From Trissonchulus latispiculum (lineage: Eukaryota; Nematoda; Enoplea; Enoplida; Ironidae), in the NCBI GenBank assembly GCA_030248195.1, contig JASAND010018061.1, positions 1 to 64,000 on the forward strand: a DNA stretch of 64,000 nt, written 5' to 3'. Below the pieces are notes generated by a model that saw nothing but the letters and a program-made list of their open reading frames with translations, was not told the origin of the DNA and did no database searches. Positions 45,401-57,100 of this stretch are shown here, piece after piece (within the stretch, counting starts at the first letter, position 1; the number at the start of each line of letters is the position of its first letter). The translations under genes were made by a program, and so were the position numbers.

Positions 45401-45722
45401 ATGTGAGCTGCTTAGGGTGGAGTAGGGGTCTGGGATGCCGGTTTTGGTAGTCGCGGAGACGCAGCAGACGGTTCACACGCCGCCTAGCAGAGCGCAGTTC
45501 CGAGGGTGAGAATCCCTGAAAAGATGGTGAATCGGTGCCATTATTAGACTCTGAGTAAACCGGTAGTAGAGATTCAGTTAGCTCTATATCTGAGGGTGAG
45601 AATCCATCAAAATTGTCCATTGAGTCATCCAAATAACAGTTCGTAAAAGTTTCCATACAGCATGGATCTCGGGGAGAGAAAGGGAAGCGTCCCCGGCGGA
45701 GCCCCGGAACGCCAGGGGTCAC
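42447..45722 (-). CDS. RTE-like non-LTR retrotransposon polyprotein (AP endonuclease + RT), intact
   Basis: One uninterrupted 1091-codon frame. AP endonuclease motifs: LVATWNVQTA, VLTEVRI, LLLLGDFNAELG, LLDYVLVRRRW, LPSDHELVLA. Reverse transcriptase: NYRGISLLPIAGKIL, AFLDFKAAFDSID (motif A), GVRQGDILSPLLFLLAIEW (B), LEYADDLVLLA (C, YADD). The C-terminal part has LRTILRIRRRDNIRN and GRLRWLGHLGRMDP, followed by GRPATSWRQVVEKDL, as in RTE/RTEX-like LINEs. The start may be 45722 or the second Met at 45656. Its length, lack of stops and complete catalytic residues suggest recent activity. It is inserted in a TTAA element in antisense to the + strand. The region 45723-46390 holds its 5' UTR. Confidence 0.9.
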   Translation of the reverse strand: MTPGVPGLRRGRFPFSPRDPCCMETFTNCYLDDSMDNFDGFSPSDIELTESLLPVYSESNNGTDSPSFQGFSPSELRSARRRVNRLLRLRDYQNRHPRPLLHPKQLTLVATWNVQTAADPTRRSVIAADLACHNVGIAVLTEVRIPGSGVDIIGDNTKYSLHYSGHEIHAVRGVGLALSEEISKSLVAFQGISDRLLYARLKSWNGYVSVIGCYAPTDVSDDDTKDDFYQQLQDAFAGIPNSDFLLLLGDFNAELGHSRNDSRARGPFGTGSLNNNGTRLLSLADTYDLVITNSFFRHKAAHFLSWRSNTGRTAKLLDYVLVRRRWQSSVVDVRIKRRTALPSDHELVLAKINLKLAAVPKTTRTAQYNLEKLKDPDSLRAFKIEVRNRFEALAEGQSDDDDIPLDLLWSKMADCISKPALQVLGRKPGRRRPVPLSAESDRLAAACRDAANPETKKLLKKALRRQLKRDKERNWNNLAQKMENAGRTGNSRSLFALLREATGRKPPVCGAVKDRNGNLIKDKSLQLDRWKQHFDSLLNRPVPQPTLPGAQPPQPPLIRPDDETIVGGPPTTAEIIDAIRLLKPRKAAGYDGLSPELFLAADTEIAPHLEKLFEKIWVQRHSPTQWQRAIIVPVLKKGDRQACDNYRGISLLPIAGKILSLIILRRIVSQLDSRMRDQQAGFRKGRGTVDQIFLLRELLHRRKIHKKDTWLAFLDFKAAFDSIDRSCLWTLLSHAGIPSVLVEIIKDMYETSVCQVRVDGSLTDEFKVSTGVRQGDILSPLLFLLAIEWVMQQAVLDGDGVEVAENMWLADLEYADDLVLLASSEDRLQQQCNRVDGYGRLVGLLLNAGKCKVVPPVTSAVGPGNVTVNEETVERVRNFPYLGSIVSNGCDQGSETDARLAKASAVFRQLYRCLWSRRQISVKTKLRVFDAMVVPVLLYASESWVVRKSDLQKLEVFERACLRTILRIRRRDNIRNTDLYNICHNHKRLSAYLQRGRLRWLGHLGRMDPLRAPGKVFFSSIPGHWRKPPGRPATSWRQVVEKDLWAHMTPYRNAGYRWDDVVKTMAQDRNQWRAMVNQVGMDPEPIRLLQQ

Positions 45723-46879
45723 CCAATATATGTACAGTCACTGCTTAGAACTGGATACACCTCCAGCCATACATCCCTCAGGCGCAGGAACCATGGGATT
45801 GGGATAGGTTAGGGGGAATCTGTTGGCATGGATTTGGGAGATACACGGCTAGCGTAGCGCGACGGCTGAGAGACGCCAGTTCTCAGCCCCAGGGATGCCC
45901 TTTTGCCCGGGGAAGGGCCCAAGGTACCCCACACGGGACCCCAAACCACCCTCCAGTCGGCCGGCAGGCAATCCTATAACAAAAGCACAACATGTAGCTG
46001 ATGTAGGGACCCACAACCATGGAGGGGGCTTGGGGGTGGGGAGGGTTTGGTCCTGTGGCGCCAATCTGCAATGCCACAGACTACCAGGGTTAGTTGGAGC
46101 TGGCAAGGCCCCGGAACTACCTCCCCCAACCCCAACTACCTCCCCCAACCCCAGTATGTATATGTACTGCAAACTTTAATGCGCCGTTTCAAAGTAAGAG
46201 AGGGGGAGAAGAAAAATGTGGAAGAGAGCTAAATAGATATAAAATTGGGATATTTGGGAAATTGCCTTTTTGGATAATAGGCGGAGAAGGGGGATTGGGT
46301 TGGAGGGGTACCGAGGACATATTAAAAGGAGAAAAGTTTGGGGGAAAGGGGGGAAAAGGGTGAGAGAGGATTGTGTGTATGCATATTGAACCTTTATTTG
46401 TGTACTGTGTTAATATCTATACGCGAAATTTATGCAGTGAATGGTTAGTTCAGGGCATGACGAAACATTTCTTCGGTGGCATTTTTTAAGTCAGAATTGT
46501 GCAAAAACCGGCTTGTCCACTTGAAATTTTTTGGAAATGGTGGGTACGAAAAACACCTCATATAGATATTAACACGCTACCTAGTCCAGATTAACATTAT
46601 GCCAAGTTATAGTTCATTCTTGCACGCTCAAACTTTTGGTCACAGTGAAATTTTCCTATGTCTAACACATGTCGGGGTCCCCTTCGGAGGACTATTGCGA
46701 ATGATAGGGAAAGTTGAAAATGAGAAAAATCGGAGATGGTCGAAAATTGGCGCCACTCCCCCTTAACCAGCATATGAATAAGTAATTTAATATCATAAAT
46801 TCGAATTGAGATAAAATAAATTTATACGTGAGGAAGAAAACATTTTCAACAAAAAACCCCTCATTCAAATGGTATTTTT

Positions 46880-47028
46880 AGAATTTATGTGAAACTCTGC
46901 AAAATTTTCGAAAATAGCAACATTTGTGTGAAATTCCAAAAATTCTTTCTCATTTGCCGGATCGACGATCCGGGAAAATCAAGCGGATCCCATCCAAAAT
47001 TTAGTCGATCCGATCCGAAAATAGTTAC
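46880..47028 (-). mobile_element. Truncated hAT-family (GGATC) fragment
   Basis: TTTGCCGGATCGACGATCCGG and AGTCGATCCGATCCG are the reverse complement of the left part of the element at 38586. The end itself is lost. Confidence 0.65.
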
Positions 47029-47266
47029 CTTAATGCATTTGTTTCAGAGACATGGATCCGAGAACCGCTCGACGTATGCTCCTCAATTGGTTTTCAGTAT
47101 ACAAGAGGAATTTCGACTGGCCAACATTGCGACCAACACCAAGGGAGAGCATTACTACTTCTATATCCGACGACAGACAAATACCAACAAAAGAGCCTCC
47201 CTGAAGCCTCACCTAAGCTGCCTAACTAAATGCTTACTGTCTTATTTTTCTTAATAAACAACAAGT

Positions 47267-50200
47267 TTACTCATGTAAAAGTTTATCAAAAACATCTGTC
47301 ATCACAGCATCATCCACCAAACAAGAAATTTCTTTTTCGTTCAACCGGTTCAAAACAGTCTCGCTATCTCGATAGATAAGCCATATAAGGAAAGCTGCCA
47401 GAACCCTTAAGTGTAGAGGTTTCAAGGCTATGTTGTCAGCCGTGAGTCGAAGCATGGTGATGTAGTCACAAAGCATGTCACGAAAATCCGCATACTCAAT
47501 GGCCAGCTTGGGAAGAAATAGTTTCCAAACAAATCGAAGCCTTTCCATCAGCAGGGATACACGCCGGGCCTTCTGATGCACTGAATCCACCAACGGAAGA
47601 ATGATTTTATCGCTAGGTTCTGCATCTTCACTACTCTCAACAGAATACTCTTGACCAGATAAATAAGAGCGCACACGTTTAATATAGTCCTGAACGTCAG
47701 GCGGAATAGCGGCGCTCATCGTAGAATTAGCAGCAATAGCTTCCTCACTGCCTGTTTCCTGAAACACTTAGCACGTTACAGAAATATATATTACTCCACC
47801 GAAATCTGAAGCTGGTAATAAGTTACATGCTTAGGCCCGGTTTATACTTATTTTCCGCTTGTCCGATTGTCTGTTTCTCCGTTTGTCAGTTTTTCTGATT
47901 TCACAGATCTGTTCATACCTAGCTTTCCGTTTGTGTGGTTTGCTTTTATGAACTGAATCATACTTGTTGCTTACGGACAACTGAAAAAGTAGAGCAGCGT
48001 TGAAATGTAAACAGATATCCCTTACGGACCAACAGACAAACGGACAACTATGAATCAACTCAAAAGAGCAAACGGACAAGCGGACCAACGCGTAAAAGGA
48101 CAAAAGGAGAAACGGAAAAGTATGAACTAGTATGTGAACAGACAACGGACAACCAGAAACGGACAAACGGGCAGAGGTACGAACCGGGCTTTACAAGAAA
48201 TTAATGAACTAATTTATACCTGAAATACTTAGAGGACGCTTTTTGAGTTAAATCAAAGCGAAAAGAAATGATAGGAAACGGAAATAAAAAGAATTGTAAG
48301 TGCAATACTATACCAAGATAAGGTAGGGAGAGATACTTTTGTAGGTTTGCGTAATTTTACCAAAGAAACGACAAGCGAAATGTGGGAAACGATGAGATAA
48401 TAATAAAGTAACGAAAACAAAAATGAGAAAATAAGCGGGAGAAATAAATAATTATACAAGTATATATAACAATGCAGGAGACTGACTGTTGGTGAGTACG
48501 AGCAGTGGCGCACATACGAAATTTTTTCAGGGGGGGGGGCGGACCTCAAAAAAATTTGGGGGGTCTGGGGGGCGAAGCCCACCAGAAGTTGAAAAATTTT
48601 TGAAAACAAGGTTGAAAATGGAAAAATAGCGTAAAGTAAGCAAAAGTCTAATAAATTTTGCGCCGACGGCGCAAAAAATTTTGACAATGTTAACAAAAGT
48701 CGTTATTGAAAGGTTTAAAACGCTGAAATAAGGGTTAATGAAGCAAAAATGATGTAAATTTCGCGCCGAAGGCGCGAAAATTTTTGAAATTGTATGCCCG
48801 CGCTACGCGCGGACAATAAAATTTTTCCTTTACGTCTGGTTTCGGGGGGCGCCCCCCCCCCTAAGTGCGCCCCTGAGAACGAGGGATGTTGAAATTAGTA
48901 AATGCAAGAACAAGATTCATCTTGCGGCCCAATCCCTGAGAATCAGACTTCAGAAAATTTAGGAGTTCCAAAAAGATTCATTGGGGTGGGTACAGAAATT
49001 CGTCATAAATTAGCAACAGAAACATAACGAACATTGAAATGAACAAGCATGATCAGTAAATTATCAAGCAAAATCAGAAAAGTCATTATCATTACGTGAC
49101 AATTTTAAAATAAAAATGTCGTTAATTACGGCGGGCAACAATTAAAAATTCGATTCAATCGATTAAATAATAGTCGGAAAAAAGATGTAAATTGGAAAGT
49201 TGAAAATGCTCTTAAAAATTTAATTACAACTCAACGTTGGAATCGTTCCCTACGGGAGTTTTTATTTAGATTTCACAAATGAAATTTTTCCTGGAGAAAA
49301 TTTTCTATGCGGAAAATTTCACCGTGACACCGACAACTTTCGTAGCAACCACCCGAATAGCCAAAGGAAAGAGGACAAGTAGAAACCGGGCTCAATTAAT
49401 TTATGAGCGATGCAGGCTGGTTTCTCAATATCCGGAATCTCCACTACGTACTTGTCCGTGTGGTGATTCTCTGTAAGCGACCTTCTCATGAAGTGGGTAC
49501 CCTTCTGGTACCAAGTTGTGCCTTGAACAAACTGCTCAGAAGGCCAAACCCTCAAATAACTTACCAACCTCGCTTTTCACTTGATTTGCACCTTATTTCT
49601 GCACTAAAACTAACTTTTCAACGAACAAAAACAACGCAATTTTGGCATATTTTAGACAATTTTTCGCACTTCCAATGTCTTGCCTCCAGCGAGGAACTCA
49701 GAATTGTTGAAATGTTACAGTTTCACAGATAAGTTATGAGTGTTCAGTGGATTGTATTAAGCAAAACGTCGGTGACGCAACTTATATGTAAAAGGAAACA
49801 TCGAAGTCAATTTCATTCTCAAAAATCTCGAAAATTCGAAATGACATTCATCACAAAAAGCCAAGGCATACAAATAGCTTCCCTTACTGCAAGAGGTAGT
49901 GGTCTACGAAATGTCAGCTTCAATCGATCTGACAGAAATCCAGCCAACAACGTGTTAACTTCAGAGGCGTTGATTCCGGCAATAATAGACTTTGTTTTAA
50001 CTGGGACTGGCTTGGTCTGCGGCCGGGGCTCAATCTGCTGAATCGTTAGTTTTTTGGGAGTCCACTGTCCTTTGGAATTTTGTTCAAAATACTTTTTACG
50101 AATTTCATCCACAGCGCTTCGTTTCTGCGAACAACCCGTGTCAGAATCACCAATCGTTGAGTCCGTGCAGGTAGCTGTGGGGGGCGGACATTCTTGTGGG

Positions 50201-53200
50201 CGTCTCCTCGATTCAGGAGAATCAGTGACTGAGCTTTCCTGAGATGAAACCGGCACAGGAAAATCTTCTAATCCGCCCAAGTCGCCATCAGTTTCGTTTT
50301 CAATTTCAGGAGAGTCTTGTATAGACTCTGAAGGCGGAATTTGGGTTGTTGCAGTGTATTCTTGATCCCGGTCCTGAAAATAATTAAGCCAGTTAACATA
50401 CAGTTACGACAACAAGAATAAAATTAAGCTAAATCACAGAAGCAGGGTTGTTCAATGGAGTTCGCTCTTCACACTGAGTTAATTTTAGCCGAACAAAGTG
50501 GGCTGGCATTTTTTGTGGGGGTGGGGGGTGGGCCCCCCACTTTCGGGTCCCCTTCCACTTTTCGGAGCCCCCCCACTTTTCGGCAAGCCCCCACCCACTT
50601 TTTTGGGGGTCGCCAAAAGTGTCAAAAAATTAGGTTCTTGAGGTCCAATTTTCTTAATTTTTAGCTAATTTGCTCATTTTAAGCTTAAATACAGCGATTA
50701 TTTGCGTTTTTACCTTAAAAATGCTAATTTTTCGCTAAAAATTTTCGTATATTTTTACCATTGGCTCGCCTTCCCCCACTTTTCGGAATTCCCCCAACTT
50801 CCCCCTCCTTAGGGGCCCCCCACTTTCAAAACCCTAAAAAAATGCCAGGTGGGGGTGGGAAAAGTGGGAGTGGGATAAAATGACCTAGAAATCCCACGGT
50901 AAAGTAGCCGGTATATTGCTATAACTAAGCTAAAACAGCTCAAGAATCAAGTTTCAATACCAAAATAGACGATTTTAGACAAAAAATTCCGGCGAAGCCG
51001 GAAATGCTTTAAAAATGTTGACCAGAAATCTTTAAAATTTGGCATTAGGCAAGTGGGGGAATCCCAAAAAGTGTGGGTGGGACCGAATGGAGTGAACCCA
51101 AAAAGAGGCCCCCCAACTAAAATAATCCCAGTTACAAGCAGTGCATTTCAAAGTGCGCTGAAAGGGAAAACAGCTGATTGAAACAACAGCGTTCACTAAA
51201 GAAGCCAAAGACAAGATTCAAGGCTTATATAATTTTCCAAAATATAACAACGCATCGAGTTCCCTTTCGTTTGCATTTATATCTATATCTTGTTGGAGAC
51301 GGGTGGTAGACACTAGCGCAGGCAGAAAACTTGGGATGGGGGGGTGGCAACGGATTATTGAAATACCGCTTTAAAAAATTTTCACACACAACTAGCACTG
51401 CAAGCAAACAAGTTTATGCGCACTGCTACTAAACTAGAATATGAGAAAATTTGTTCCTGAATAGAGACTGGCTAACGCTACTAATTGCATAGCTAAAACT
51501 AAATAAAACTAAAAATTATATATACACATTAACAAATTCATGTACTTGGCATTTACAGGCAGCAGGAATTTCCGTATTGAATTGTTCCGAGTGAATCTGT
51601 AGCTTATTCATGGACGCGACAAGATCATTCCTGAAGCATTTATATACACAACAAATAAGTACGTAATATAAGCGCGAAATGACAATTAAACATAACGGTA
51701 GCTCATGGACATTCGACAAAAGTACACTGGAAAATTACATAGCGTATAATAAAATAAAAAAGTGGCATTATACCTACACCAAAGAACCCAATCATGGGGT
51801 ACCAAACAATAATAAGAAGTAACCAAGACCGTACATTTAAACGTACGGTAAAAAAACGAGAGCAACATTAGAACGCAGGCTGGCAAATTAAAAACACTCA
51901 CTGAATATCTATTTGATCACCGCGAAGACCGCTATTTTCTTCTCGGCACAGCAAAGAAATCTTAAGAGGATTGCGAGGACCTGTGATCCAAAGAGGCTCT
52001 TCCGGAAGTTGGTCCAGAACATAACGGAAAGCAGCATAGCATTTATCGGAACAAAATTTCCGACGTTCTCTCACATCATAAACTTGTCTCCTAATAATGG
52101 CATAAGTAGCGTCAATTCGTTTTGTCTGAAACACCAATAAATGCAAAAGCATAAATAGCGCAACGCAATACAATGTAGGTGCAACCGGAGTATAGCTGAA
52201 GGGGGGATATCCAGCCAAATTTTCCAGTTACCCATCGATCGCTCAATTCCACTTATAGTACGTACGTATCCAAGGCCGCACCCAGGGGGGGGGGTTCAAG
52301 GGGTCTAGACCCCCCCTTTTGGGATGACAAAATGGAAAATTTTTGATATTTTTACGGCAAAAACAGCTATTTATAAAAAATTTTTGCGCCTTCGGCGCGA
52401 ACATTTCCTTTTTGAAAGAAATAAACGTCCAATGTACTGTTTTTTGGCAAAAATGCAAAAAATTCTGCAACTTCTGGGGGGCTCCGCCCCCCAGACCCCC
52501 CTTGCGTTTGGCCTTGGACCCCCCCCTTTTCAAAATCCTGGGTGCGGGCCTGTACGTATCCCAAATACTTCTCCAAAAACAAGATTAATTCTTAGAATAA
52601 TTTTTAGAGAAGTTAAAATAGAACCATTACAAGAATAGGCAACACATGCAGAAGTTTACGAAGTGCACAGCGAGGGCAAGAACACTCACCGATACAAGGC
52701 TAGGTAATGCATCAAACTAAAGCCTCCATCTAACCAGTAGCAGAATTTATTTAAATTTATATAATGATTCAGTTCAGCTTTAATTACGTAACGGGATTCA
52801 GATTACAACACTATATAAATGACAAGAAACGGTAATGAGCTGAATGATTTGATACAACTAGAATTCCATGGGCGCACCCAGGGGGGGGGGGGGCTTGGGG
52901 GTTCCGACCCCCCCCAGAAATTTTTGGGGAGAAGGCAAAATTTGAGCTATGTTCAGTGCAGTCTATTAAAAAATATATATAAAATTTTCACGCCTGCGGC
53001 GCTGTTCTATCTCATTTGTTTAAATTTTCGTCGCCTGCTCCGCTTTTCAATTTCAATTTTACAAATTTTCGTTGCCTGCGGCGCTTTTCTATTTCAATTT
53101 CACAAAATTTCGAGCCTGCAGCGGGCGCTATTTGTCTGGTCTCAGCCTTTAAAATCTTTTGCGCGTGCGGTGCTTTTGTGGCTCAAGTTTTTTAATTCGT

Positions 53201-53739
53201 TGCGCCTGCAGAGCATTTTATCCAAATATTTTCAAAAATTCTCAACTTTTATTAAAATCTTTGTAAAGGGTTCCATTACGGATTTTTTCATAATTTCAAA
53301 AATTTTTTCAACTTCTGGGGGCTCCGCCCTCCCAGACCCCCCGAGTGGGCTACTGATTATTCCCAAGTTTCATCACTTGTGCTGCGGCAACTGGAGCATG
53401 TTGAAAATTGTTGCCGCCATCCCCCCTAGCCGCGTTAAGCAAAACAAAAATTTTTTCCACTCGACCCCTCCCTTTTCAAAATCCTCTGTGCACCCCTGTT
53501 GCAACATAAAATAACCCTTAATCCACTTTTCATCGAAGCCGCAAGCGAACGTTAGGATGTAGCATGTAGCATGTTTGGCACTCACAATTACGAAAAGAAA
53601 TATACCCATAGAGAAATAAGAAATTAAATAGTCTTACTGCTGGAGACAATGATACCGAGCAAAGAGGGTAACCGCACCAATCCGATAAGTTACGCTCTTC
53701 TGACACGTCTCTGAAACTGCACTTGTCCAGAACTGCAGC
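47267..53739 (-). CDS. RPAP2: RPAP2/Rtr1-type RNA polymerase II CTD phosphatase, multi-exon
   Basis: Exons read on -: 53638-53739, 51902-52125, 51546-51630, 49888-50373 and the last exon 47267-47758. The phases of the first four join (0, 2, 0, 0). The zinc-binding phosphatase core has EERNLSDWCGYPLCS (C-x4-C) in the first exon and RRKFCSDKCYAAF (C-x3-C) plus LPEEPLW in the second. The middle is Ser/Pro-rich. The last exon carries the C-terminal helical domain (PLVDSVHQKARRV, LTADNIALKPLHLRVLAAFL). Family role: dephosphorylates Ser5 of the Pol II CTD and assists Pol II nuclear import. The first coding exon with the Met was not found. One or more exons between 49888 and 47758 are unresolved; a candidate frame at 49319-49540 has WYQKGTHFMRRSLTEN. 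Introns contain several MITEs. Confidence 0.85.
47834..48190. mobile_element. PIF/Harbinger-like MITE with TTA duplication
   Basis: The left end GGCCCGGTTTATACTT and right end (reverse complement AGCCCGGTTCGTACC) are inverted repeats. TTA flanks both sides (47831-47833, 48191-48193). The interior is full of scattered CCGTTTGTC / GACAAACGG motifs in both orientations. It lies in an RPAP2 intron. Confidence 0.75.
48503..48875. mobile_element. hAT-like MITE of the CAGnGGCGCAC family, copy 1
   Basis: TIR CAGTGGCGCAC / CAGGGGCGCAC with 8-bp flanks AGTACGAG and AGAACGAG (one mismatch). Interior G runs, then small palindromes such as GCGCCGACGGCGC and CGCGCCGAAGGCGCG separated by AATTTT. It lies in an RPAP2 intron. 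Confidence 0.75.
50503..50848. mobile_element. MITE with CTGGCATTTTTT ends
   Basis: The left end CTGGCATTTTTTGTGGG and right end (reverse complement CTGGCATTTTTTTAGGG) are inverted repeats. The interior has repeated CCCCCACTTTTCGG boxes and an AT-rich core. No clear target duplication. It lies in an RPAP2 intron. Confidence 0.6.
52271..52552. mobile_element. hAT-like MITE of the GCGCACCCAGG family with exact 8-bp TSD
   Basis: TIR CAAGGCCGCACCCAGG / CAGGCCCGCACCCAGG. Exact duplication TACGTATC on both sides (52263-52270, 52553-52560). Interior: GGGGTCTAGACCCCCCC, GCGCCTTCGGCGCGAA and GGGGGCTCCGCCCCC. It lies in an RPAP2 intron. Confidence 0.85.
52867..53497. mobile_element. MITE of the GCGCACCCAGG family, larger copy
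   Basis: Left CATGGGCGCACCCAGG, right (reverse complement) CAGGGGTGCACAGAGG. The interior has many CGCCTGCGGCGCT-type boxes spaced by AATTTT-rich sequence. No matching target duplication is visible. It lies in an RPAP2 intron. Confidence 0.65.
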
Positions 53740-54150
53740 CTGAAACTGAAAGTAAGTATATACTGTGAATAAGAGTAAGACACTGATAAACACATTGGAA
53801 TTGTTATCGTGAATAAGTTTAGAATATCAGCGAAAGTTAACGGATAGCCGGACAATATCCGATCATTCTGACAAAAGTCAACGGTAACCGTTTACGTTTC
53901 AGACAAAATGAGTCATCAAATCGGAGAAAATTTAGAAAGAAATTAAGAAACGCGAATTCTATCCGTATTAGGCTATATCATTGAACAGCACTCTGGGAGT
54001 TTGTCTCACTTTGGTGCAAAGGCTGTTATTGCCTTGTTTTTGCATTGAAGATGTGTGCTGTGTGCTGCTCCTGGGGCTAGCCGCCAGATGTGGCAACGCC
54101 AAGGCCGGCGAAGCATGTGTCTTAAAAGAAGAGGCATCATCCGTCGTGGT
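53740..54150. other. Upstream side of RPAP2, no exon resolved
   Basis: The start-codon exon of RPAP2 should lie at or beyond this region on the - strand. I cannot identify it here. The LINE to the right may sit in the first intron. Confidence 0.3.
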
Positions 54151-54159
54151 GTCGACCAG

Positions 54160-57100
54160 GTCAGTGTGTCCAATATTTCTGTAGATGAACCTTTAGATTC
54201 AAGCAAGCATGGTATTATACATTTCATTCCAAACTTTAACCTTTCAAAACAACGTTCAGAATTTGGGCATAACAGAGATTTTTTAAGGGCTGATTGTGAT
54301 AGTATGTCTGTGTTTTTTGACACTGTTGACTGGAACGTGCTGTTTATGGAATGTATTACTGTTGATCAATACTGGACGGAATTTAAGAATTGTCTAAATT
54401 TTGCGATTACCCATTATGTTCCAAAGTTTAATTGTAGAAAACGAAATTCCTGTATTCGACTCTGGATTTGATTGCACAAAAGAAACGGACATGGAAAAGA
54501 TACAAGAAAGCTAAAACGGCATATAATAGAAAACTCCATCACGATTTAGTAATCATAGTTAAACGTGCAGTCGCTACAGATAGAAGACTGTATGAAAGCG
54601 GTTTAGCAGAAAAGTCATGTATGAAAAAATTTTACTCTTACGCCAAAAAACGTATTAATCCAAATAATTCCAGTATTGGTTCCTTAGTTAATAATATAGG
54701 TGATGTTGTTACTGATGATATCGAGAAGTGTGATTTGCTTAATGAAGTGTTTGTGTCTGTATTTACTAATGATAATGGCATAATGCCTGTATAGAGGTCG
54801 GGGAAAAAACCAAGGTAGTCACTTTTTGGACTCTGCAGAACTACCCAGTGGAGCAATCCGGCTACAAATTATTTTCTTATCAAGCCCTGTCTAGACTGTC
54901 ATTTTGGTATATAAATCGCCTCTCTAGGTCCTGTCGTTAATTAGTAATTAACGGTTAATTAGCCGGGGTAAAAAAACCAATGGCGGGAAAAAAAAACCAA
55001 CCGGTGGGAAAAAAACCAACCCCAGTATTCGGTCAGGGTAACTCATATTAGCGATTTTATGCATGCGACAGGTAAAATCGGCGTCGCTGACTTCATATCT
55101 GCAGTTATTTTTGCGATATTCCTTATAATAAGTGAGAAAATCAAACATCAAAATTTGCAGCATCAACTGGCTAGGTTTCATCAAATTTGCCAGTTTCTAT
55201 GTTAAAATGCAAAAATTTGTAAATCTTTCGAAATTCGATGAAATTAATTAAAATAAACGTTGTTTCAGTGTTTTTTCGCGTATTTCTTTGTCCCAGAGTA
55301 CTTTTTGGCCGCTTTAGCTGAGCCAAACAGCCGATCCGCCGAAACGAGGTTTTTACCGGCTAGCACAAAATTGCCAAGTCCAAATGCAATTTTGAGCTGT
55401 TCACGTGAAAGAACGCATTAAACTTGCTATGTGGATGACTTTTGAGCAACTAAGAACCATTTTTGGGAGTTTGGCAGCAAAAGTAAAAATTGGTTTTTTT
55501 TCCCACCCCTTGGTTTTTTTTCCCATTTTGTAAAAATTCTGCTGGCAGCTTGCCAAGCGTCGCAGGAAGGCGAGACCGACATTTTTGGAAAGAGCACATG
55601 TTGTTCTCATAGAAACTATTAAAAGTTATTATCTAACTGCTATGGAAAATTTTTTACAGGCCTTCAAAAATAGGCAAATTTTGAATTTTTGGGGGGTCAA
55701 AAATGCCAAAATTTTCAAAATGTCACAAAATGCTCAAAAGTGGTCCGATTTAGCTCAAATTTGGTGTGGTAGGTGGGATGGGCCCTACCAACTTGCATGC
55801 AAAAATTGAGCCCGCTAGCTCATCCCCATCGCCCAAACGGGGGGTTGGTTTTTTTTCCCCACCACTTGCGGGTTGGTTTTTTTTCCCCGACCTCTATATT
55901 GCCGGATTTAGTAGCCGATGACAGTGTATTAGCAGATTGTTTCTTTGATGAGCTTGATGTTTATAACGTAATGAAAAACCTAGATCCGAAATTATCTGCA
56001 GGTCCTGATGGATTTCAAAGCATTCTTTTTAAAAAACTAGCCTTTTCTTTAGCTTCACCGCTTTGCAAAATCTTTAAGGTATCCATGGAAACTGGTCAAT
56101 TGCCCTCGGACTGGTTGAAGGCAGACGTTTGCCCCATTTTTAAAAAGGGTGATTCAAAGAATCCAAAAAATTATCGTCCGGTCAGTTTAACAGCTGTTTG
56201 TTGTCGAATACAAGAAAGAGTTTTAAAGCCCCTTCTGGTCAATCATGTGAATTGCTCAAACTTAATCAGCAAGTGCCAACATGGCTTTGTAAAGAGAAAG
56301 TCTACTTTAACGCAGTTGCTTGACTGCATACAAAGTTGGTTCGAATCTTGGGATAATGGTGATTGTATCGATGTAATTTATATTGATTTGATGCGTACTT
56401 TTGATACTGTTTCGCATACGAAGTTGTTGAAGAAATTAGAAGCTTTTGGAATACGTGGGAAAGTGCTAGCTTGGATAAAGGCTTTTTTGACGAACAGATT
56501 TCAAAGAGTAAAATTGGGTACAACTAAGTCTAATTGGGCTGCGGTTAGCAGTGGTGTACCACAGGGATCTGTTCTTGGGCCTTTTTTGTTTCTCATTTAT
56601 ATCAATGATCTGCCGGAAAATATTCTAGCTGAAACTCGTTTGTTTGCAGATGATGCAAAAATCTCCAAAATTGTAAATTCGGTTGAAGATGCAAATCTGT
56701 TACAATTAGACTTAAATTCTTTAGAGGCGTGGACACGCCGATGGCAAATGAATGTAACTGTATCAAAGTGCTTTGTTATGCATATTGGATATCAAAATCT
56801 AAATTATGACTTTGTTCTAGATGGTCAAAGTATTAATGAAGCAGACGCAGTACGGGATCTTGGTATAAACATGTGCCAGGATTTAAATTTTTCAAAGCAT
56901 ATTAGTCAAATTAAAGCAAAAGCAAATCAACGGGTAGCTATTATCTTTCGAAGTTTTAATAGTAGGAATATTCAGCTAATGGTTAAGCTTTTTAAAACGT
57001 ATGTCAGGCCAATGTTAGAGTATTGCACACCGATTTGGTCTCCTCACTTGCTAAAAGATATTGATGCCATCGAAAACGTGCAGCGTTCATTTACTAGACG

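Larger units (their letters stand above)
42066..46766. mobile_element. TTAA-type repeat element, copy 2, split by an RTE-like LINE
   Basis: The left end TTAAGGGAGGGGGTCGCC (42066) is the imperfect inverse of the right end GGCGCCACTCCCCCTTAA (46749-46766). Element DNA is found at 42066-42375 and about 46395-46766; both parts align with copy 1 at 21509. The LINE in between explains the split. Without the LINE it would be about 0.7 kb. Confidence 0.7.

Noticed and set aside
45849..46363. Overlapping frames in the 5' region of the RTE-like LINE
   Set aside because: GC-rich 5' UTR; Pro/Gly-rich readings on both strands with no conserved feature.
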